From the NCBI GenBank assembly GCA_963789165.1, contig CAWBJP010000007.1, forward strand, positions 186,001-250,000: a stretch of 64,000 bases of DNA. The letters run 5' to 3'. Shown in pieces: positions 26,060 through 34,572 of this stretch. The notes under the pieces were generated by a model. That model saw only the letters and a program-made list of their open reading frames with translations, was not told the origin of the DNA and searched no databases. The position numbers were made by a program, and so were the translations under genes. Position 1 is the stretch's first letter; each line of letters begins with the position of its first letter. This stretch comes from CAWBJP01 sp963789165 (lineage in GTDB: Bacteria > Actinomycetota > Acidimicrobiia > IMCC26256 > BP-133).

Positions 26060-26879
26060 GGGGAACGGTGGTCGTCGACGCCGGCGACAGACACGACGGC
26101 AGGGTGAGGGGGAACTCCCGGGCGGACACCACCAGCTTGGCCGCGTGCACGCCTTCGTCCCCGCACGACATGGTCCAGCGGGCGGTGCCGTCGACGTCGG
26201 TGAGCTTGGTGGCGGGCGCATCCCCGAGCGACCAGCTGGCGGTCAGCCCCACGGTCACCTCCGTCGCCCCCACGGGGAGACGCACGACCTTGCCTTCGGC
26301 ATCGACGGTCTGGTTCACGACCAGTACGGCCAGCTCGGCGAGCCACCCGACCAGGGGCGGGTCGGGGGCCATCTTGGACGTCACATCCAGGTCGGGAACC
26401 GCTTTGACCTTGAGATCGAGGACCTTCTGCTCGGTGGCACCGAGGAAGAAGGCGGGCTGTTCCAGGGTGGCCAGAGTCGGCGCCAACCACGCCCGGATGC
26501 GCCACCGGCCGCCGTACAGCCTCTGGAAGCGGTAGCCGCCGTCGGGCCCCGAGAGGGCCTCGATGACCTCAGGCTTGGCCGGATCGAAGAAGTAGGTGGC
26601 CCGGACCATCGCCTGGGGCACGGGCGCCCCGGTGGCGTCGACCACCCTCCCGGCGATGGAGGCCTTGCCCGGCCCCGGAGGCCGGGTAACGGGGGGCGCT
26701 TTCCCCGCCGCGATGGGCGCCAGCGCCACCTCGCTGTAGTCGAGCACCGTGGTCGCCGTGCTGGTCGAGGACGCCTTCGGGACGGGCAGCGCCTTGCCGT
26801 CGTCCGACGAGCAGGCGCTCCCGGCCACGAGACACAGAGCCACCGCCGCCCAACCAGCGGAGCGCAGAGCCATGATCAT
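25950..26879 (-). CDS. Lipoprotein with carboxypeptidase-regulatory-like domain
   Basis: A 309-residue lipoprotein (signal peptide and AGSAC lipobox). A beta-sandwich resembling the carboxypeptidase regulatory/CnaB fold covers about residues 70-150 (ASIAGRVVDATGAPVPQAMVRATYFF, then PDGGYRFQRLYGGRWRIRAW). A second beta-rich domain follows, and then a Thr/Ser/Pro-rich tail (TTTVPPTT, KTTTTTRPRS) that could span the cell wall. The start ATGATCATGGCTCTGCGC overlaps the end of the MALRLAAHR mini-ORF by four bases. The function is unknown; the 3' end is antisense to the kinase tail. Confidence 0.72.
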   Translation of the reverse strand: MIMALRSAGWAAVALCLVAGSACSSDDGKALPVPKASSTSTATTVLDYSEVALAPIAAGKAPPVTRPPGPGKASIAGRVVDATGAPVPQAMVRATYFFDPAKPEVIEALSGPDGGYRFQRLYGGRWRIRAWLAPTLATLEQPAFFLGATEQKVLDLKVKAVPDLDVTSKMAPDPPLVGWLAELAVLVVNQTVDAEGKVVRLPVGATEVTVGLTASWSLGDAPATKLTDVDGTARWTMSCGDEGVHAAKLVVSAREFPLTLPSCLSPASTTTVPPTTIGPSSSTTKPKAKTTTTTRPRSTSSTRAGVQPR

Positions 26880-26959
26880 CGGACCTGCGCCAGCAGGGCC
26901 GGGTGGTTGGGGCAGGGGCCCCCGACCACACCGCGATGAGCCGCCAGGCGAAGAGCCAT
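26876..26959 (-). repeat. MALRLAAHR repeat, copy B: mini-ORF with covarying hairpin
   Basis: An 84-base frame (27 codons, MALRLAAHRGVVGGPCP...) starts two bases after the ygfZ stop and ends ATGA on the start of the lipoprotein gene. The first 27 bases are identical to copies at 34562 and 53089. The middle forms a hairpin with arms GUGGU-C-GGGG and CCCC-A-ACCAC around a GCCCCUG loop. Relative to the 34476 copy, both sides of two stem pairs have changed together. Confidence 0.8.
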
Positions 26960-26961
26960 AG

Positions 26962-27960
26962 TCAAGGCCGCTCCGGGAGGGCGTCGGCCCGGGCCGCCAC
27001 CTCGCCGCCGTCCCAGCGCACCACCACGTCGGCGGGGACCTCGATCTCGCGGCGCAGGTAGCCGAGGGCGCTGGTGCCGCCCGCCGATCTCGCCACCGTG
27101 GTCAGGGTGCCCACCTCCTTGTCCCCTAATACGATGCCCGCTCCGGGCGGCGGAGTGGTGTCACCTCGGTCGCCGGGCATCATCACAAAGCCCCGCAGGT
27201 ACCGGTTCACGTGCCCCCGGGTGTCGATGCGACAGACCAGTTCCTGGCCCAGGAAGCAGCCCTTGGTGAACGAGACGGCGTCGCGCTCCAGGAACGCCTC
27301 CTGGGGAATGGTGCGCTCGTTGGTGTCGACGCCCTGGCGGGGAACGCCCGCCGCCACCCGGGCCGCCTCGAAGGCGCCGGCCCCGACCGGAGCGGCGCCC
27401 GCCTCCACCAGCGCGTCCCACACGCCGCCCAGCGCTTCCGCCGGTCCCACGATGTCGATCCCGGCCCAGCCTCCGGGCCAGTCGGCCCGCACGATCCGGA
27501 CCTCGTCCCGACCCGGCCAGGGAACGTGGTGGTGGGGGACTGCCGGCGGAGCCACCCCGGCGGCCTGCTCCACCACCGCCGGCGCCCGGCGGCCACGCAG
27601 CAGGAGGCTCCCCCACGATCCCGTGGTGTCCTCCACCTCGGCTTTGACCCGCAGCTTGTAGCGCCGCAGGGAGGTGGCCAGCGCCTCCCCTCGGCCGGGG
27701 TCGCAGTCGAGGCGGATCTCCTCGGGCCCGACCACCAGCAGGCGCAGGTCGCAATCCAGCTTGCCCTGGGGTTGGAGGAGCAGCGTGTGGGCCCCTTCAC
27801 CGGGACCGAGTCCGGCCAGGTCCTGGGACAGCAGGCTGTGGAGGAACGAGCGGGCGTCGGGCCCGACCACCAGCACCGACCCGCGGTCCCGGCCGTCGAC
27901 CAGCCCGGCCCCCTCCACGAGGGCCTGTTCCTCCTGGGCCTGAGCGTCGGGGGTGCTCAC
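26962..27960 (-). CDS. ygfZ: Folate-binding YgfZ/GcvT-like protein (Fe-S maturation)
   Basis: A 332-residue protein of the GcvT-related YgfZ family, which supports repair or assembly of some Fe-S enzymes using folate. The diagnostic motif KGCFLGQE is present (in FTKGCFLGQELVCRIDTRG), with N-terminal DARSFLHSLLSQDL and a C-terminal beta-barrel (VGTLTTVARS, ALGYLRRE). GTG 27960 overlaps the trpE stop (GTGA). It shares a strand with trpE and hisI but not their pathway. Confidence 0.9.
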   Translation of the reverse strand: MSTPDAQAQEEQALVEGAGLVDGRDRGSVLVVGPDARSFLHSLLSQDLAGLGPGEGAHTLLLQPQGKLDCDLRLLVVGPEEIRLDCDPGRGEALATSLRRYKLRVKAEVEDTTGSWGSLLLRGRRAPAVVEQAAGVAPPAVPHHHVPWPGRDEVRIVRADWPGGWAGIDIVGPAEALGGVWDALVEAGAAPVGAGAFEAARVAAGVPRQGVDTNERTIPQEAFLERDAVSFTKGCFLGQELVCRIDTRGHVNRYLRGFVMMPGDRGDTTPPPGAGIVLGDKEVGTLTTVARSAGGTSALGYLRREIEVPADVVVRWDGGEVAARADALPERP

Positions 27961-29535
27961 CACGCCTCCGTGGGTTGGGGGCGGGCGCCCAGGTGACGGG
28001 CGGCGGCCACCGAGGCCAGGACGGCCCGGGCCTTGTTGTGGCACTCCAAGTCCTCCTGGGCGGGGTCGGAATCGGCCACGATCCCCGCCCCGGCCGAGAC
28101 CGACGCCCGCGCCCCCGGCCACCACCATGGTGCGGATGGCGATGGCGGTGTCGAGGTTGCCGGAGAAGTCCAGGTAGCCGACCACCCCGGCGTACGGCCC
28201 GCGCTTGGCCGGCTCCAGCTCGTCGATGATCTCCATGGCCCGGACCTTCGGCGCGCCCGAGACGGTGCCGGCCGGAAACGTGGCCCGGAGCACGTCCACC
28301 GGCCCCTGGCCGGGCCGCAGCTCCCCTGACACCTGACTGGTGAGGTGCATGACGTGGCTGTAGCGCTCCAGGGTCATGAGCTCGTCCACCTGTTCGGTGC
28401 CGAAACGCACCACCCGGCCCACGTCGTTGCGCGCCAGGTCGACCAGCATCACGTGCTCGGCCCGCTCCTTGGGATGCTCGGCCAGCTCACCGGCCAGGCG
28501 GCGGTCGGTGGCCTCGTCCCGGCCCCGGCGCCGGGTGCCGGCGATGGGTCGGCTGATGACTCTCCCTTCGAGGAGCTGGACCATCGGCTCGGGTGAGGAG
28601 CCGGCCACGACGATGTCACCGGCCGAACCCTCCGGCCCACCCGGTTCCTGGCCCCGGAGGAAGTACATGTAGGGCGACGGGTTCACCTGGCGCAGCACCC
28701 GGTACACGTCGAAGGGGTCGCACTCCAGGGCGAAGTCGAAGCGCTGGGCGAGGACGACCTGGAAGATGTCCCCGGCCAGGATGTGCTCCCGGGCCGCCTC
28801 CACCGCCACCCGGTAGGAACCGCCCGCGAAGCTGGAGCGGACCTCGGGAACGGGTGCCTCCTCCCCGGTCTCGGCCGGAGGGGGCGCCGGGAGGTAAGGC
28901 AGGGGTCGGGCCAGATCGTCGACCAGGGCGTCGAGCCGGCCGGCGGCAGCCTCGTAGGCGGCGCGCAGTTCGACCTCGCCCGCCCCCGGTGTCACGAGCA
29001 CGTTCTCGATGAGGTAGAGCCGCTGGCGGAAGTGGTCGAAGGCGGCCACGTGCCCGGTGAGCGACATCACCGCGTCGGGCATGCCGAGGTCGTCGGGCGG
29101 CGTGTCGGGCAGCGACTCGATCTCGCGCACCACGTCGTAGCCCAGCCAACCCACGATGCCGCCGTGGAAGGGGGGCAGCTCCGGGAGGCGGGGGGCCCGG
29201 AACCGGGCCAGGAGCGCCTCCAGCGCGCCGAGCGCGCCCCGGTCGGTGGGGAGCCCGGCCGACAGGTCGGGCGAGGGGCCCGACCAGGCGACGTTCCGGC
29301 CGCGGGCCACCAGGGTCAGGGCCGGATCCCGCCCGATGAACGAGTACCGGCCCCAGCGCTCGGCGTGTTCCACCGACTCCAGGAGGAAGCCCTCGCCCGC
29401 GCCCACCAGCTTGAGGAACACGGACACCGGCGTCTCGAGATCGGCGAGCACCTCGCGCCACACCGGCACCACCGTGTGGGTGGCGGCCAGTTCCATGAAG
29501 ACTTCGGGCGACGGACGCAGCGTGAGCTCGGCCAC
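27957..29535 (-). CDS. trpE: Anthranilate synthase component I, frameshifted near C-terminus
   Basis: A chorismate-binding enzyme of about 525 residues making anthranilate for tryptophan. Recognisable blocks: FLLESVEHAERWGRYSFIG (the tryptophan-feedback LLES region), GGIVGWLGYDVV, GDIFQVVLAQRF, PSPYMYFLRG, PIAGTRRRG, HVMLVDLARNDVGRV and TFPAGTVSGAPKVRAMEII. The frame breaks near 28105 in a GC run after AIAIRTMVVAGG; in the shifted frame the expected GAGIVADSDP and ECHNKARAVLAS follow to a stop at 27957. GTG 29535 directly abuts the hisI TAG. Confidence 0.93.
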
Positions 29536-29926
29536 CTAGTGCACGTTCGTCCCCGAAGCTCCGGTAGAAGCAGGTCCGCTCGCCGGTGTGGCAGGCACCC
29601 CGGCCCTCCTGCTCCACCACCACCAGCAGTGTGTCCCCGTCGCAGTCGTAGTACGCCTGCCGGACCCACTGGCGGTCGCCCGAGGTCTCGCCCTTGCACC
29701 AGTACTCGCGGCGGGACCGGCTCCAGAACCAGGTGCGGCCCGTTTCCAGGGTTTTGCGCAGGGACTCGGCGTTCATGTAGCCGAGCATCAGCACCGCTCC
29801 CGTGCCCTCCTCCTGGACGATGGCGGGCACCAGGCCGGCCGCGTCGTAGCGGATGCGGGCCAGGTGCTCGTCCGACGTGGTGATGGGAGTCCCGACCGGC
29901 GTGGGCGAGGAGGCAGCTGAACTCAC
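29536..29926 (-). CDS. hisI: Phosphoribosyl-AMP cyclohydrolase HisI, probable C-terminal frameshift
   Basis: A zinc enzyme of about 129 residues opening the purine ring in histidine synthesis. GYMNAESL, WSRSRREYWCKGETSG, the metal-binding DCDGD, and the zinc Cys in ACHTGERTCFYR are all present. In the reading frame of these motifs there is no stop until far inside trpE. A TAG in another frame lies exactly before the trpE start, so one base is probably wrong near 29550. Clustering with trpE and the his operon fits actinobacterial gene order. Confidence 0.9.
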
Positions 29927-30022
29927 GCCGCAATGCTACCGGCGCACACTTCCCACCCGGCAGGAAGGGGCCGCCCGGGGGTCGAACTCACCACAGTCGG
30001 GCCATCGCGCCCGTTTAACAAC

Positions 30023-30058
30023 AGTCTCACCGGTGGACAAGAGTGTCACCAGTGACAA
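30023..30058. promoter_or_regulatory. Two tandem palindromic sites upstream of the repeat-protein gene
   Basis: Two direct repeats 19 bases apart, AGTCTCACCGGTGGACAA (30023-30040) and AGTGTCACCAGTGACAA (30042-30058), are each palindromic at the centre (CACCGGTG; TGTCACCAGTGACA). They lie in the 187-base divergent gap between hisI and the secreted repeat protein, the only such gap here, so they are good operator candidates. The bound protein is unknown. Confidence 0.45.
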
Positions 30059-30113
30059 AACTGACCACGAAGAGTAGGGCCAACCCCCGCCCCCACCCCA
30101 GGAGGACCCCCGT

Positions 30114-32015
30114 ATGCGGCCGAGCCTTGACCGGTGGACCGCCCGATCGATGGCGGTGGCCGCCCTGCTCACGGCCACCGTGGCCACGCCGGCCCTGGCC
30201 GCCATCCCCGATGGCGCCCTCTCCAAGCTGAGCCCGGCCGGCGCGAGCTCCGAGGCCGTGATCGATGACACGGGGACGGTGGTCGCCTACCTCCAGGGCC
30301 CGACCGGCCACGTCATGGTCAACGAGCGGGCCGAGCCGGTGGTGCGTGACGCCGGTGCCCGGGAGATCGAGATCAGCGGCGACGGGAACACCATCGTCTT
30401 CTCCACCGACAAGGGCTTCGCCAGCGGCGACGCCAACGGCATGCGCGACGTCTACGCCGTGAACCGCGACGGCGGCAATCTGCGTCTGGTCAGCACGGCG
30501 GCGGCCGGCGTGGGGGCGTTCTCCCCCTCGGTCAACGGCAACGGCGGCACGGTGGCCTGGTCCGGCGACGCCGGTGCGGTCCGGAAGATCTTCGTCCGCG
30601 ACGGGGGCAACGCCCCGGCCGAGGCCGCTCTGCCCGGCGGCGTCACCTGCGACTGCGTGGCCCCCTCCATCAACCACGACGGCAGCGCGGTGGCCTTCGA
30701 GGTCACCGACTCCGGCGTGTACGTCTGGCGGCGGGGCGGCACAGCCCAGGCCATCGACAAGAAGGGGGCGTCCCGGCCCTCGCTCAGCGGCAGCGGCCGG
30801 ATCGTGGCCTACCAGTTCCAGAACAACATCAACGTCTTCAACCTCGACACCGGGGAGAGCACCCTGGTTCCCGCCGACGGGCTCAACCCGGCCCTGTCGG
30901 CCGACGGCACCGTGGTCGCCTTCCAGGCCTCCGGGCCCCTGACCAACGACACCAACGGCGAGGACGACGTCGCCGTGTGGGACCTGCCGGGCCGGCGCCT
31001 CATCACCGTCAGCACCCGGCCCGACGGGATGACCGGCAGCGGCGGTAGCTTCCAGCCGTCGATCAACAGCGACGGCGGCCGCGTGGCCTTCGAGTCGCTG
31101 GCCGGTGACCTCCTCCCGGGCGACGGCAACGGCCTGAGCGACGTCTTCCTGCGCATCCCGGGCACGGGCGCCGTGGCCCCCGTCTGCTGCACCCCCGGGC
31201 CCGGTGGCGACCCCGTCATCCCCGACATCCCCGACATCCCCGGCAGCTACTGGCTGGTGGCTTCGGACGGCGGCATCTTCTCCTTCGCCGGCCCAGAGGG
31301 TGTGCGCTCCGCCAACTTCTTCGGCTCCACCGGCGCCATGAGGCTGAACCAGCCCATCGTGGGCATGGCCCACCACCCCTCCGGCCAGGGCTACTGGTTC
31401 GTGGCCTCCGACGGCGGCGTCTTCACCTTCGGTGCCGCCGAGTTCTTCGGCTCCACCGGCGCCATGAAGCTCAACCGGCCCATCGTGGGCATGGCTGCCA
31501 CGCCGTCCGGAAACGGCTACTGGCTGGTGGCCGACGACGGCGGGATCTTCACCTTCGGCGACGCCAAGTTCTTCGGCTCCACCGGGGCCATGAAGCTCAA
31601 CAAGCCCATCGTGGGCATGGCCTCCACCCCCTCGGGCAACGGCTACTACATGGTGGCCACCGACGGCGGGATCTTCACCTTCGGCGACGCCAAGTTCGCC
31701 GGGTCAACGGGGGCCATGAGGCTCAACAAGCCCATCGTGGGCATGGCTTCCCGGCCCCAGGGCGATGGTTACTGGCTGGTGGCCTCCGACGGCGGCATCT
31801 TCTCCTTCGGAAGCGCTCCCTTCCTGGGCTCGACCGGCGCCATGAAGCTCAACCAGCCCATCGTCGGCATGACCCCGACCAGCACCGGCAGCGGCTACTG
31901 GTTCGTGGCTTCCGACGGCGGCGTCTTCACCTTCGGCGACGCCGGCTTCTTCGGCTCCACCGGGGCCATGAGGCTCAACAAGCCGATCGTGGGCATGGCC
32001 GGCTTCAACAACTAG
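30114..32015 (+). CDS. Secreted propeller protein with six C-terminal 42-residue repeats
   Basis: A 633-residue exported protein with a strong ribosome site (AGGAGG at 30100-30105) and a signal peptide ending near PALAA. Residues about 40-350 are TolB/WD40-like blades (SINHDGSAVAFEV, PSINSDGGRVAFES). The C-terminal part has six near-identical 42-residue units with the pattern GYWLVASDGG-IFTFGDAKFFGSTGAMKLNKPIVGMA. Such repeats are common in surface proteins of some actinobacteria, where they may bind cell wall or matrix; the exact role is unknown. It interrupts the his-trp operon in the opposite direction. Confidence 0.85.
   Translation: MRPSLDRWTARSMAVAALLTATVATPALAAIPDGALSKLSPAGASSEAVIDDTGTVVAYLQGPTGHVMVNERAEPVVRDAGAREIEISGDGNTIVFSTDKGFASGDANGMRDVYAVNRDGGNLRLVSTAAAGVGAFSPSVNGNGGTVAWSGDAGAVRKIFVRDGGNAPAEAALPGGVTCDCVAPSINHDGSAVAFEVTDSGVYVWRRGGTAQAIDKKGASRPSLSGSGRIVAYQFQNNINVFNLDTGESTLVPADGLNPALSADGTVVAFQASGPLTNDTNGEDDVAVWDLPGRRLITVSTRPDGMTGSGGSFQPSINSDGGRVAFESLAGDLLPGDGNGLSDVFLRIPGTGAVAPVCCTPGPGGDPVIPDIPDIPGSYWLVASDGGIFSFAGPEGVRSANFFGSTGAMRLNQPIVGMAHHPSGQGYWFVASDGGVFTFGAAEFFGSTGAMKLNRPIVGMAATPSGNGYWLVADDGGIFTFGDAKFFGSTGAMKLNKPIVGMASTPSGNGYYMVATDGGIFTFGDAKFAGSTGAMRLNKPIVGMASRPQGDGYWLVASDGGIFSFGSAPFLGSTGAMKLNQPIVGMTPTSTGSGYWFVASDGGVFTFGDAGFFGSTGAMRLNKPIVGMAGFNN
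31245..32012 (+). repeat. Six tandem 126-base coding repeats
   Basis: Units of 126 bases encode 42-residue repeats (the first is slightly longer). Base identity between neighbours is high, for example in the recurrent TTCGGCTCCACCGG blocks. The array is prone to unequal recombination and to assembly collapse, so copy number may be wrong. Confidence 0.9.
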
Positions 32016-32066
32016 ACCGGGCTCCGATCAGATCGAACGCCCGGGGTGTGGGTGTCCCCGGATCGA

Positions 32067-32097
32067 AGGGCTGGCCACCGGCGAGGTGGTCAGCCCT
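32067..32097. terminator. Bidirectional hairpin between convergent genes
   Basis: A 13-base stem with one mismatch (AGGGCTGGCCACC at 32067-32079 and its complement at 32085-32097) around a five-base loop. It lies after the repeat-protein gene and overlaps the stop of the convergent 71-residue gene. No U-tract is present on the plus strand. Confidence 0.55.
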
Positions 32098-32305
32098 TCA
32101 CCGTTTCCTCAACCTCGATCCCCCGCCGCTGCAAAAAGGCGATCTTGCGGCCCAGCACGCTGCGCCAGATGGCGAAGTCGGCGTCGAAGTGGGCCCGGTC
32201 CCCCTCTTCGTAGGCGTGCTCGAGCTCATCGAAGGCGCTGTCCTCGGCGTCGAGCAACTCCCGGTAGCGCCGCATGAAACCCTCGTCGAGCACCGGGTCG
32301 GCCAT
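32090..32305 (-). CDS. 71-residue hypothetical protein downstream of hisF
   Basis: The protein starts MADPVLDEGFMRRYRELLDA and is largely alpha-helical and acidic (DSAFDELEHAYEEGDRAHFDAD), ending GIEVEETVKG. An excellent ribosome site (GGAGG six bases before the ATG) supports translation. No family is recognised. It follows hisF by about 60 bases on the same strand and is probably the last gene of the his operon before the inserted plus-strand gene. Confidence 0.7.
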   Translation of the reverse strand: MADPVLDEGFMRRYRELLDAEDSAFDELEHAYEEGDRAHFDADFAIWRSVLGRKIAFLQRRGIEVEETVKG

Positions 32306-32364
32306 GGCCACCTCCGTGTCCGGCACCGGCCTCCGCGACCGGCGCTGTGCTGCTGTCGGGGGGC

Positions 32365-33144
32365 CTATCGTCGCACGGGGATGCCGCGGGCGGCCAGGTA
32401 GTCCTTGGCCTCGGCCACCGTGTAGGTGCCGAAATGGAAGATCGAGGCAGCCAGCACGGCCGAGGCCCCGCCGATGGCCAGGCCCTCGTAGAGGTGCTCC
32501 AGGGTCCCCACCCCGCCGCTGGCGATGACGGGCACCGGAACGGCGTCGGCCACCGCTTTGAGCAGCTCGTTGTCGTAGCCGGCCTGGGTCCCGTCCCGGT
32601 CCATGGAGGTGAGCAGGATCTCGCCCGCCCCCAGGCGCACCGCCTCCTCGGCCCAGGACACGGCGTCGAGGCCGGTGGGCTTGCGCCCGCCATGGGTGAA
32701 CACCTCCCACATCGGGGGCCGCTCCGAGCCGGGGGGCCGCTCCGCCCGGCGGGCGTCGATGGCCACCACCACGCACTGGGAGCCGAACTCGGTGGCGCCG
32801 CGGGCCACCAGGTCGGGATGGGCCACCGCCTGCGTGTTGAGCGACACCTTGTCCGCTCCCGCCCGCAGCAGGCGGCGGATGTCGTCCACCTCCCGGACCC
32901 CACCCCCGACCGTGAAGGGGATGAAGACCTGCTCGGCCGTCCGGGCCACCACGTCGAGGATGGTGTCGCGGGCATCGGAGGAGGCCGTGATGTCGAGGAA
33001 GATGAGTTCGTCGGCCCCTTCGGCGTCGTAGCGGGCGGCCAGCTCCACCGGGTCGCCGGCGTCCCGCAGCCCCACGAAGTTGACCCCCTTCACCACCCGG
33101 CCGGCGTCCACATCGAGGCAGGGGATTACACGGGCGCCAAGCAT
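32365..33144 (-). CDS. hisF: Imidazole glycerol phosphate synthase subunit HisF
   Basis: A 259-residue TIM barrel that cyclises PRFAR with ammonia from HisH to give IGP and AICAR. The catalytic Asp pair is visible in IPCLDVDAGRVVKGVNF (first Asp) and LTSMDRDGTQAGYD (second). The phosphate loops FTVGGGVRE and IASGGVGTLEHL are intact. Its ATG lies inside the last codons of hisA (19-base overlap in a different frame). Confidence 0.96.
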   Translation of the reverse strand: MLGARVIPCLDVDAGRVVKGVNFVGLRDAGDPVELAARYDAEGADELIFLDITASSDARDTILDVVARTAEQVFIPFTVGGGVREVDDIRRLLRAGADKVSLNTQAVAHPDLVARGATEFGSQCVVVAIDARRAERPPGSERPPMWEVFTHGGRKPTGLDAVSWAEEAVRLGAGEILLTSMDRDGTQAGYDNELLKAVADAVPVPVIASGGVGTLEHLYEGLAIGGASAVLAASIFHFGTYTVAEAKDYLAARGIPVRR

Positions 33145-33874
33145 GCCAGCGCCTCCTGCACCGAGAAGCGGCCCTCGTAGAGGGCCCGGCCCACGATCAC
33201 CCCGGCCAGCCGTCGCCCGCCCACCGGCTCCAGCGCCGCCAAGCGCGCGCAGGTCCTCCAGACTGCCGACCCCCCCACTGGCCACCACATCGACGGTGGT
33301 GGCGACCAGGACGGCGCCCAGCTGTTCGAGATCGGGCCCGGCCATGGTGCCGTCCCGGCCGATCTCGGTCACCACCAGCGCCGCCACCCCGGCGTCCTCC
33401 AGTCGCCGGGCGGCGTCGGTCAGCTCGGCGGCGGACGTCTCCGTCCAGCCCCGGACGGCCAGCTGGGAGCCCCGGGCGTCGAGACCGGCGGCCACCCGCC
33501 CCGGGTACCGGCGGCACAGGGCGTCCACCAGGTCAGGGTCTTCCACCGCGGCGGTGCCCACCACCACCCGGGCGACGCCGGCGTCGAGCAGGCGGGCCGC
33601 CGCCTCGGCGCTGCGGACCCCGCCGCCGGCCTGCACCGGGCAGGACAGCGCGGCGGCGATGGCCGCCACCAGAGCGAGGTTGGCCGGCTCGCCGGTGCGG
33701 GCGGCATCGAGGTCGACCACGTGGACCCACTCCGCCCCGGCCGCCTCGTAGGCCCCGCCGACGGCCACCGGGTCCTCCGAGTAGACGGTCTCGGCCCCGA
33801 ACTCGCCCGCGCATCAGGCGCACGGCCCGGCCGGCCCGCAGGTCGATGGCGGGAAAGAGCTGGATGGGACTCAC
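33126..33874 (-). CDS. hisA: ProFAR isomerase HisA, two frameshifts
   Basis: A TIM barrel isomerase of about 249 residues after repair. The start (GTG 33874) gives LFPAIDLRAGRAVRLMRG with the first catalytic Asp. One extra G near 33813 breaks the frame before EFGAETVYSEDPV. The body is intact (HVVDLDAARTGEPAN, PVQAGGGVRS, TEIGRDGTMAGPD, VASGGVG). A second shift near 33240 precedes GVIVGRALYEGRF and the stop at 33126. In actinobacteria this enzyme may also act as TrpF (PriA); no separate trpF is in the window. The start overlaps the hisH stop (GTGA). Confidence 0.93.
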
Positions 33875-34479
33875 TCCCCGGCGGCGCGGACGAAATTGGC
33901 CAGCACGGCCAGCCCGTTCACGGCGCTCTTCTCGGGGTGGAACTGGGTGGCCCACAGCCGGCCCGTCTCGACCGCCGCCACCACGGAGCCGCCGTAGTCG
34001 GTGGTCGCCGCCACCACGTCGGGATCGTCGGGAACCGGGACGTAGGAGTGCACGAAGTAGAGGTAGGGGTGCGGCGGCAGGCCGGCGAAGAGCACCGAAC
34101 CGTTTCGGATCTCGAGGTCGTTCCAGCCCATGTGGGGGTGGCGCACGCCGGGCGGGAGGCGACGGACCGTGCCGGCCAGGAGCCCGATGCCGGCGACCCC
34201 GGGGGCCTCCTCACTTCCCTCGAAGAGCATCTGCATGCCGACGCAGATGCCGAGGAAGGGCTTGCCCTCCTCCACCGCCGCACGCACCACACCCAGGAGG
34301 CCGGAGTCGGTGAGCGCTTCCATGCAGCGTCCGAAGGCCCCCACGCCGGGGAGGACGACGGCATCGGCGGCGGCGGCCTCATCCGGGTCGCTGGTCAGGC
34401 GGGCGGGCGCGCCCAGATGCTGGAGGGCCTTCTCCGCCGAGCGCAGGTTGCCGATCCCGTAGTCGAGGACGGCGATCAC
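33871..34479 (-). CDS. hisH: Imidazole glycerol phosphate synthase glutaminase HisH
   Basis: A 202-residue class I amidotransferase delivering ammonia to HisF. It begins IAVLDYGIGNLRS; the nucleophile Cys is in GICVGMQMLFEGSEE, and the His-Glu pair is in ATQFHPEKS. The start is GTG 34479, overlapping by four bases (GTGA) the stop of the MALRLAAHR mini-ORF that separates it from hisB, so its translation may depend on that mini-ORF. Confidence 0.96.
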   Translation of the reverse strand: MIAVLDYGIGNLRSAEKALQHLGAPARLTSDPDEAAAADAVVLPGVGAFGRCMEALTDSGLLGVVRAAVEEGKPFLGICVGMQMLFEGSEEAPGVAGIGLLAGTVRRLPPGVRHPHMGWNDLEIRNGSVLFAGLPPHPYLYFVHSYVPVPDDPDVVAATTDYGGSVVAAVETGRLWATQFHPEKSAVNGLAVLANFVRAAGE

Positions 34480-34562
34480 CGCGGGACCTGCGCCAGCAGG
34501 GCCCGGCGGCTGGGGCAGGGGCCCCCGGCCGCATTGCGATGAGCCGCCAGGCGAAGAGCCAT
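34476..34562 (-). repeat. MALRLAAHR repeat, copy A: mini-ORF with covarying hairpin
   Basis: An 87-base frame (28 codons: MALRLAAHRNAAGGPCP...ALLAQVPR) between hisB and hisH. The predicted mRNA hairpin pairs GCGGC-C-GGGG with CCCC-A-GCCGC around GCCCCUG. The tail GGCCCTGCTGGCGCAGGTCC is identical to copy B at 26876. The shared block begins with TGACT just before the ATG. It ends GTGA, overlapping the hisH start. There is no histidine run, so it is not a classical his leader. Confidence 0.82.
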
Positions 34563-34572
34563 AGTCACGGTG

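Noticed and set aside
28616..29926. A 436-residue HisI extending through trpE
   Set aside because: Beyond residue 125 the translation is an Arg/Gly/Pro-rich shadow of trpE; a single-base error near 29550 explains the missing stop.
31245..32012. Regular repeats as a possible CRISPR array
   Set aside because: The 126-base units are in-frame protein-coding repeats without unique spacers.
34476..34562. Histidine-operon leader peptide (attenuator)
   Set aside because: The mini-ORF has a single His, lies inside the operon rather than before it, and recurs beside unrelated genes.
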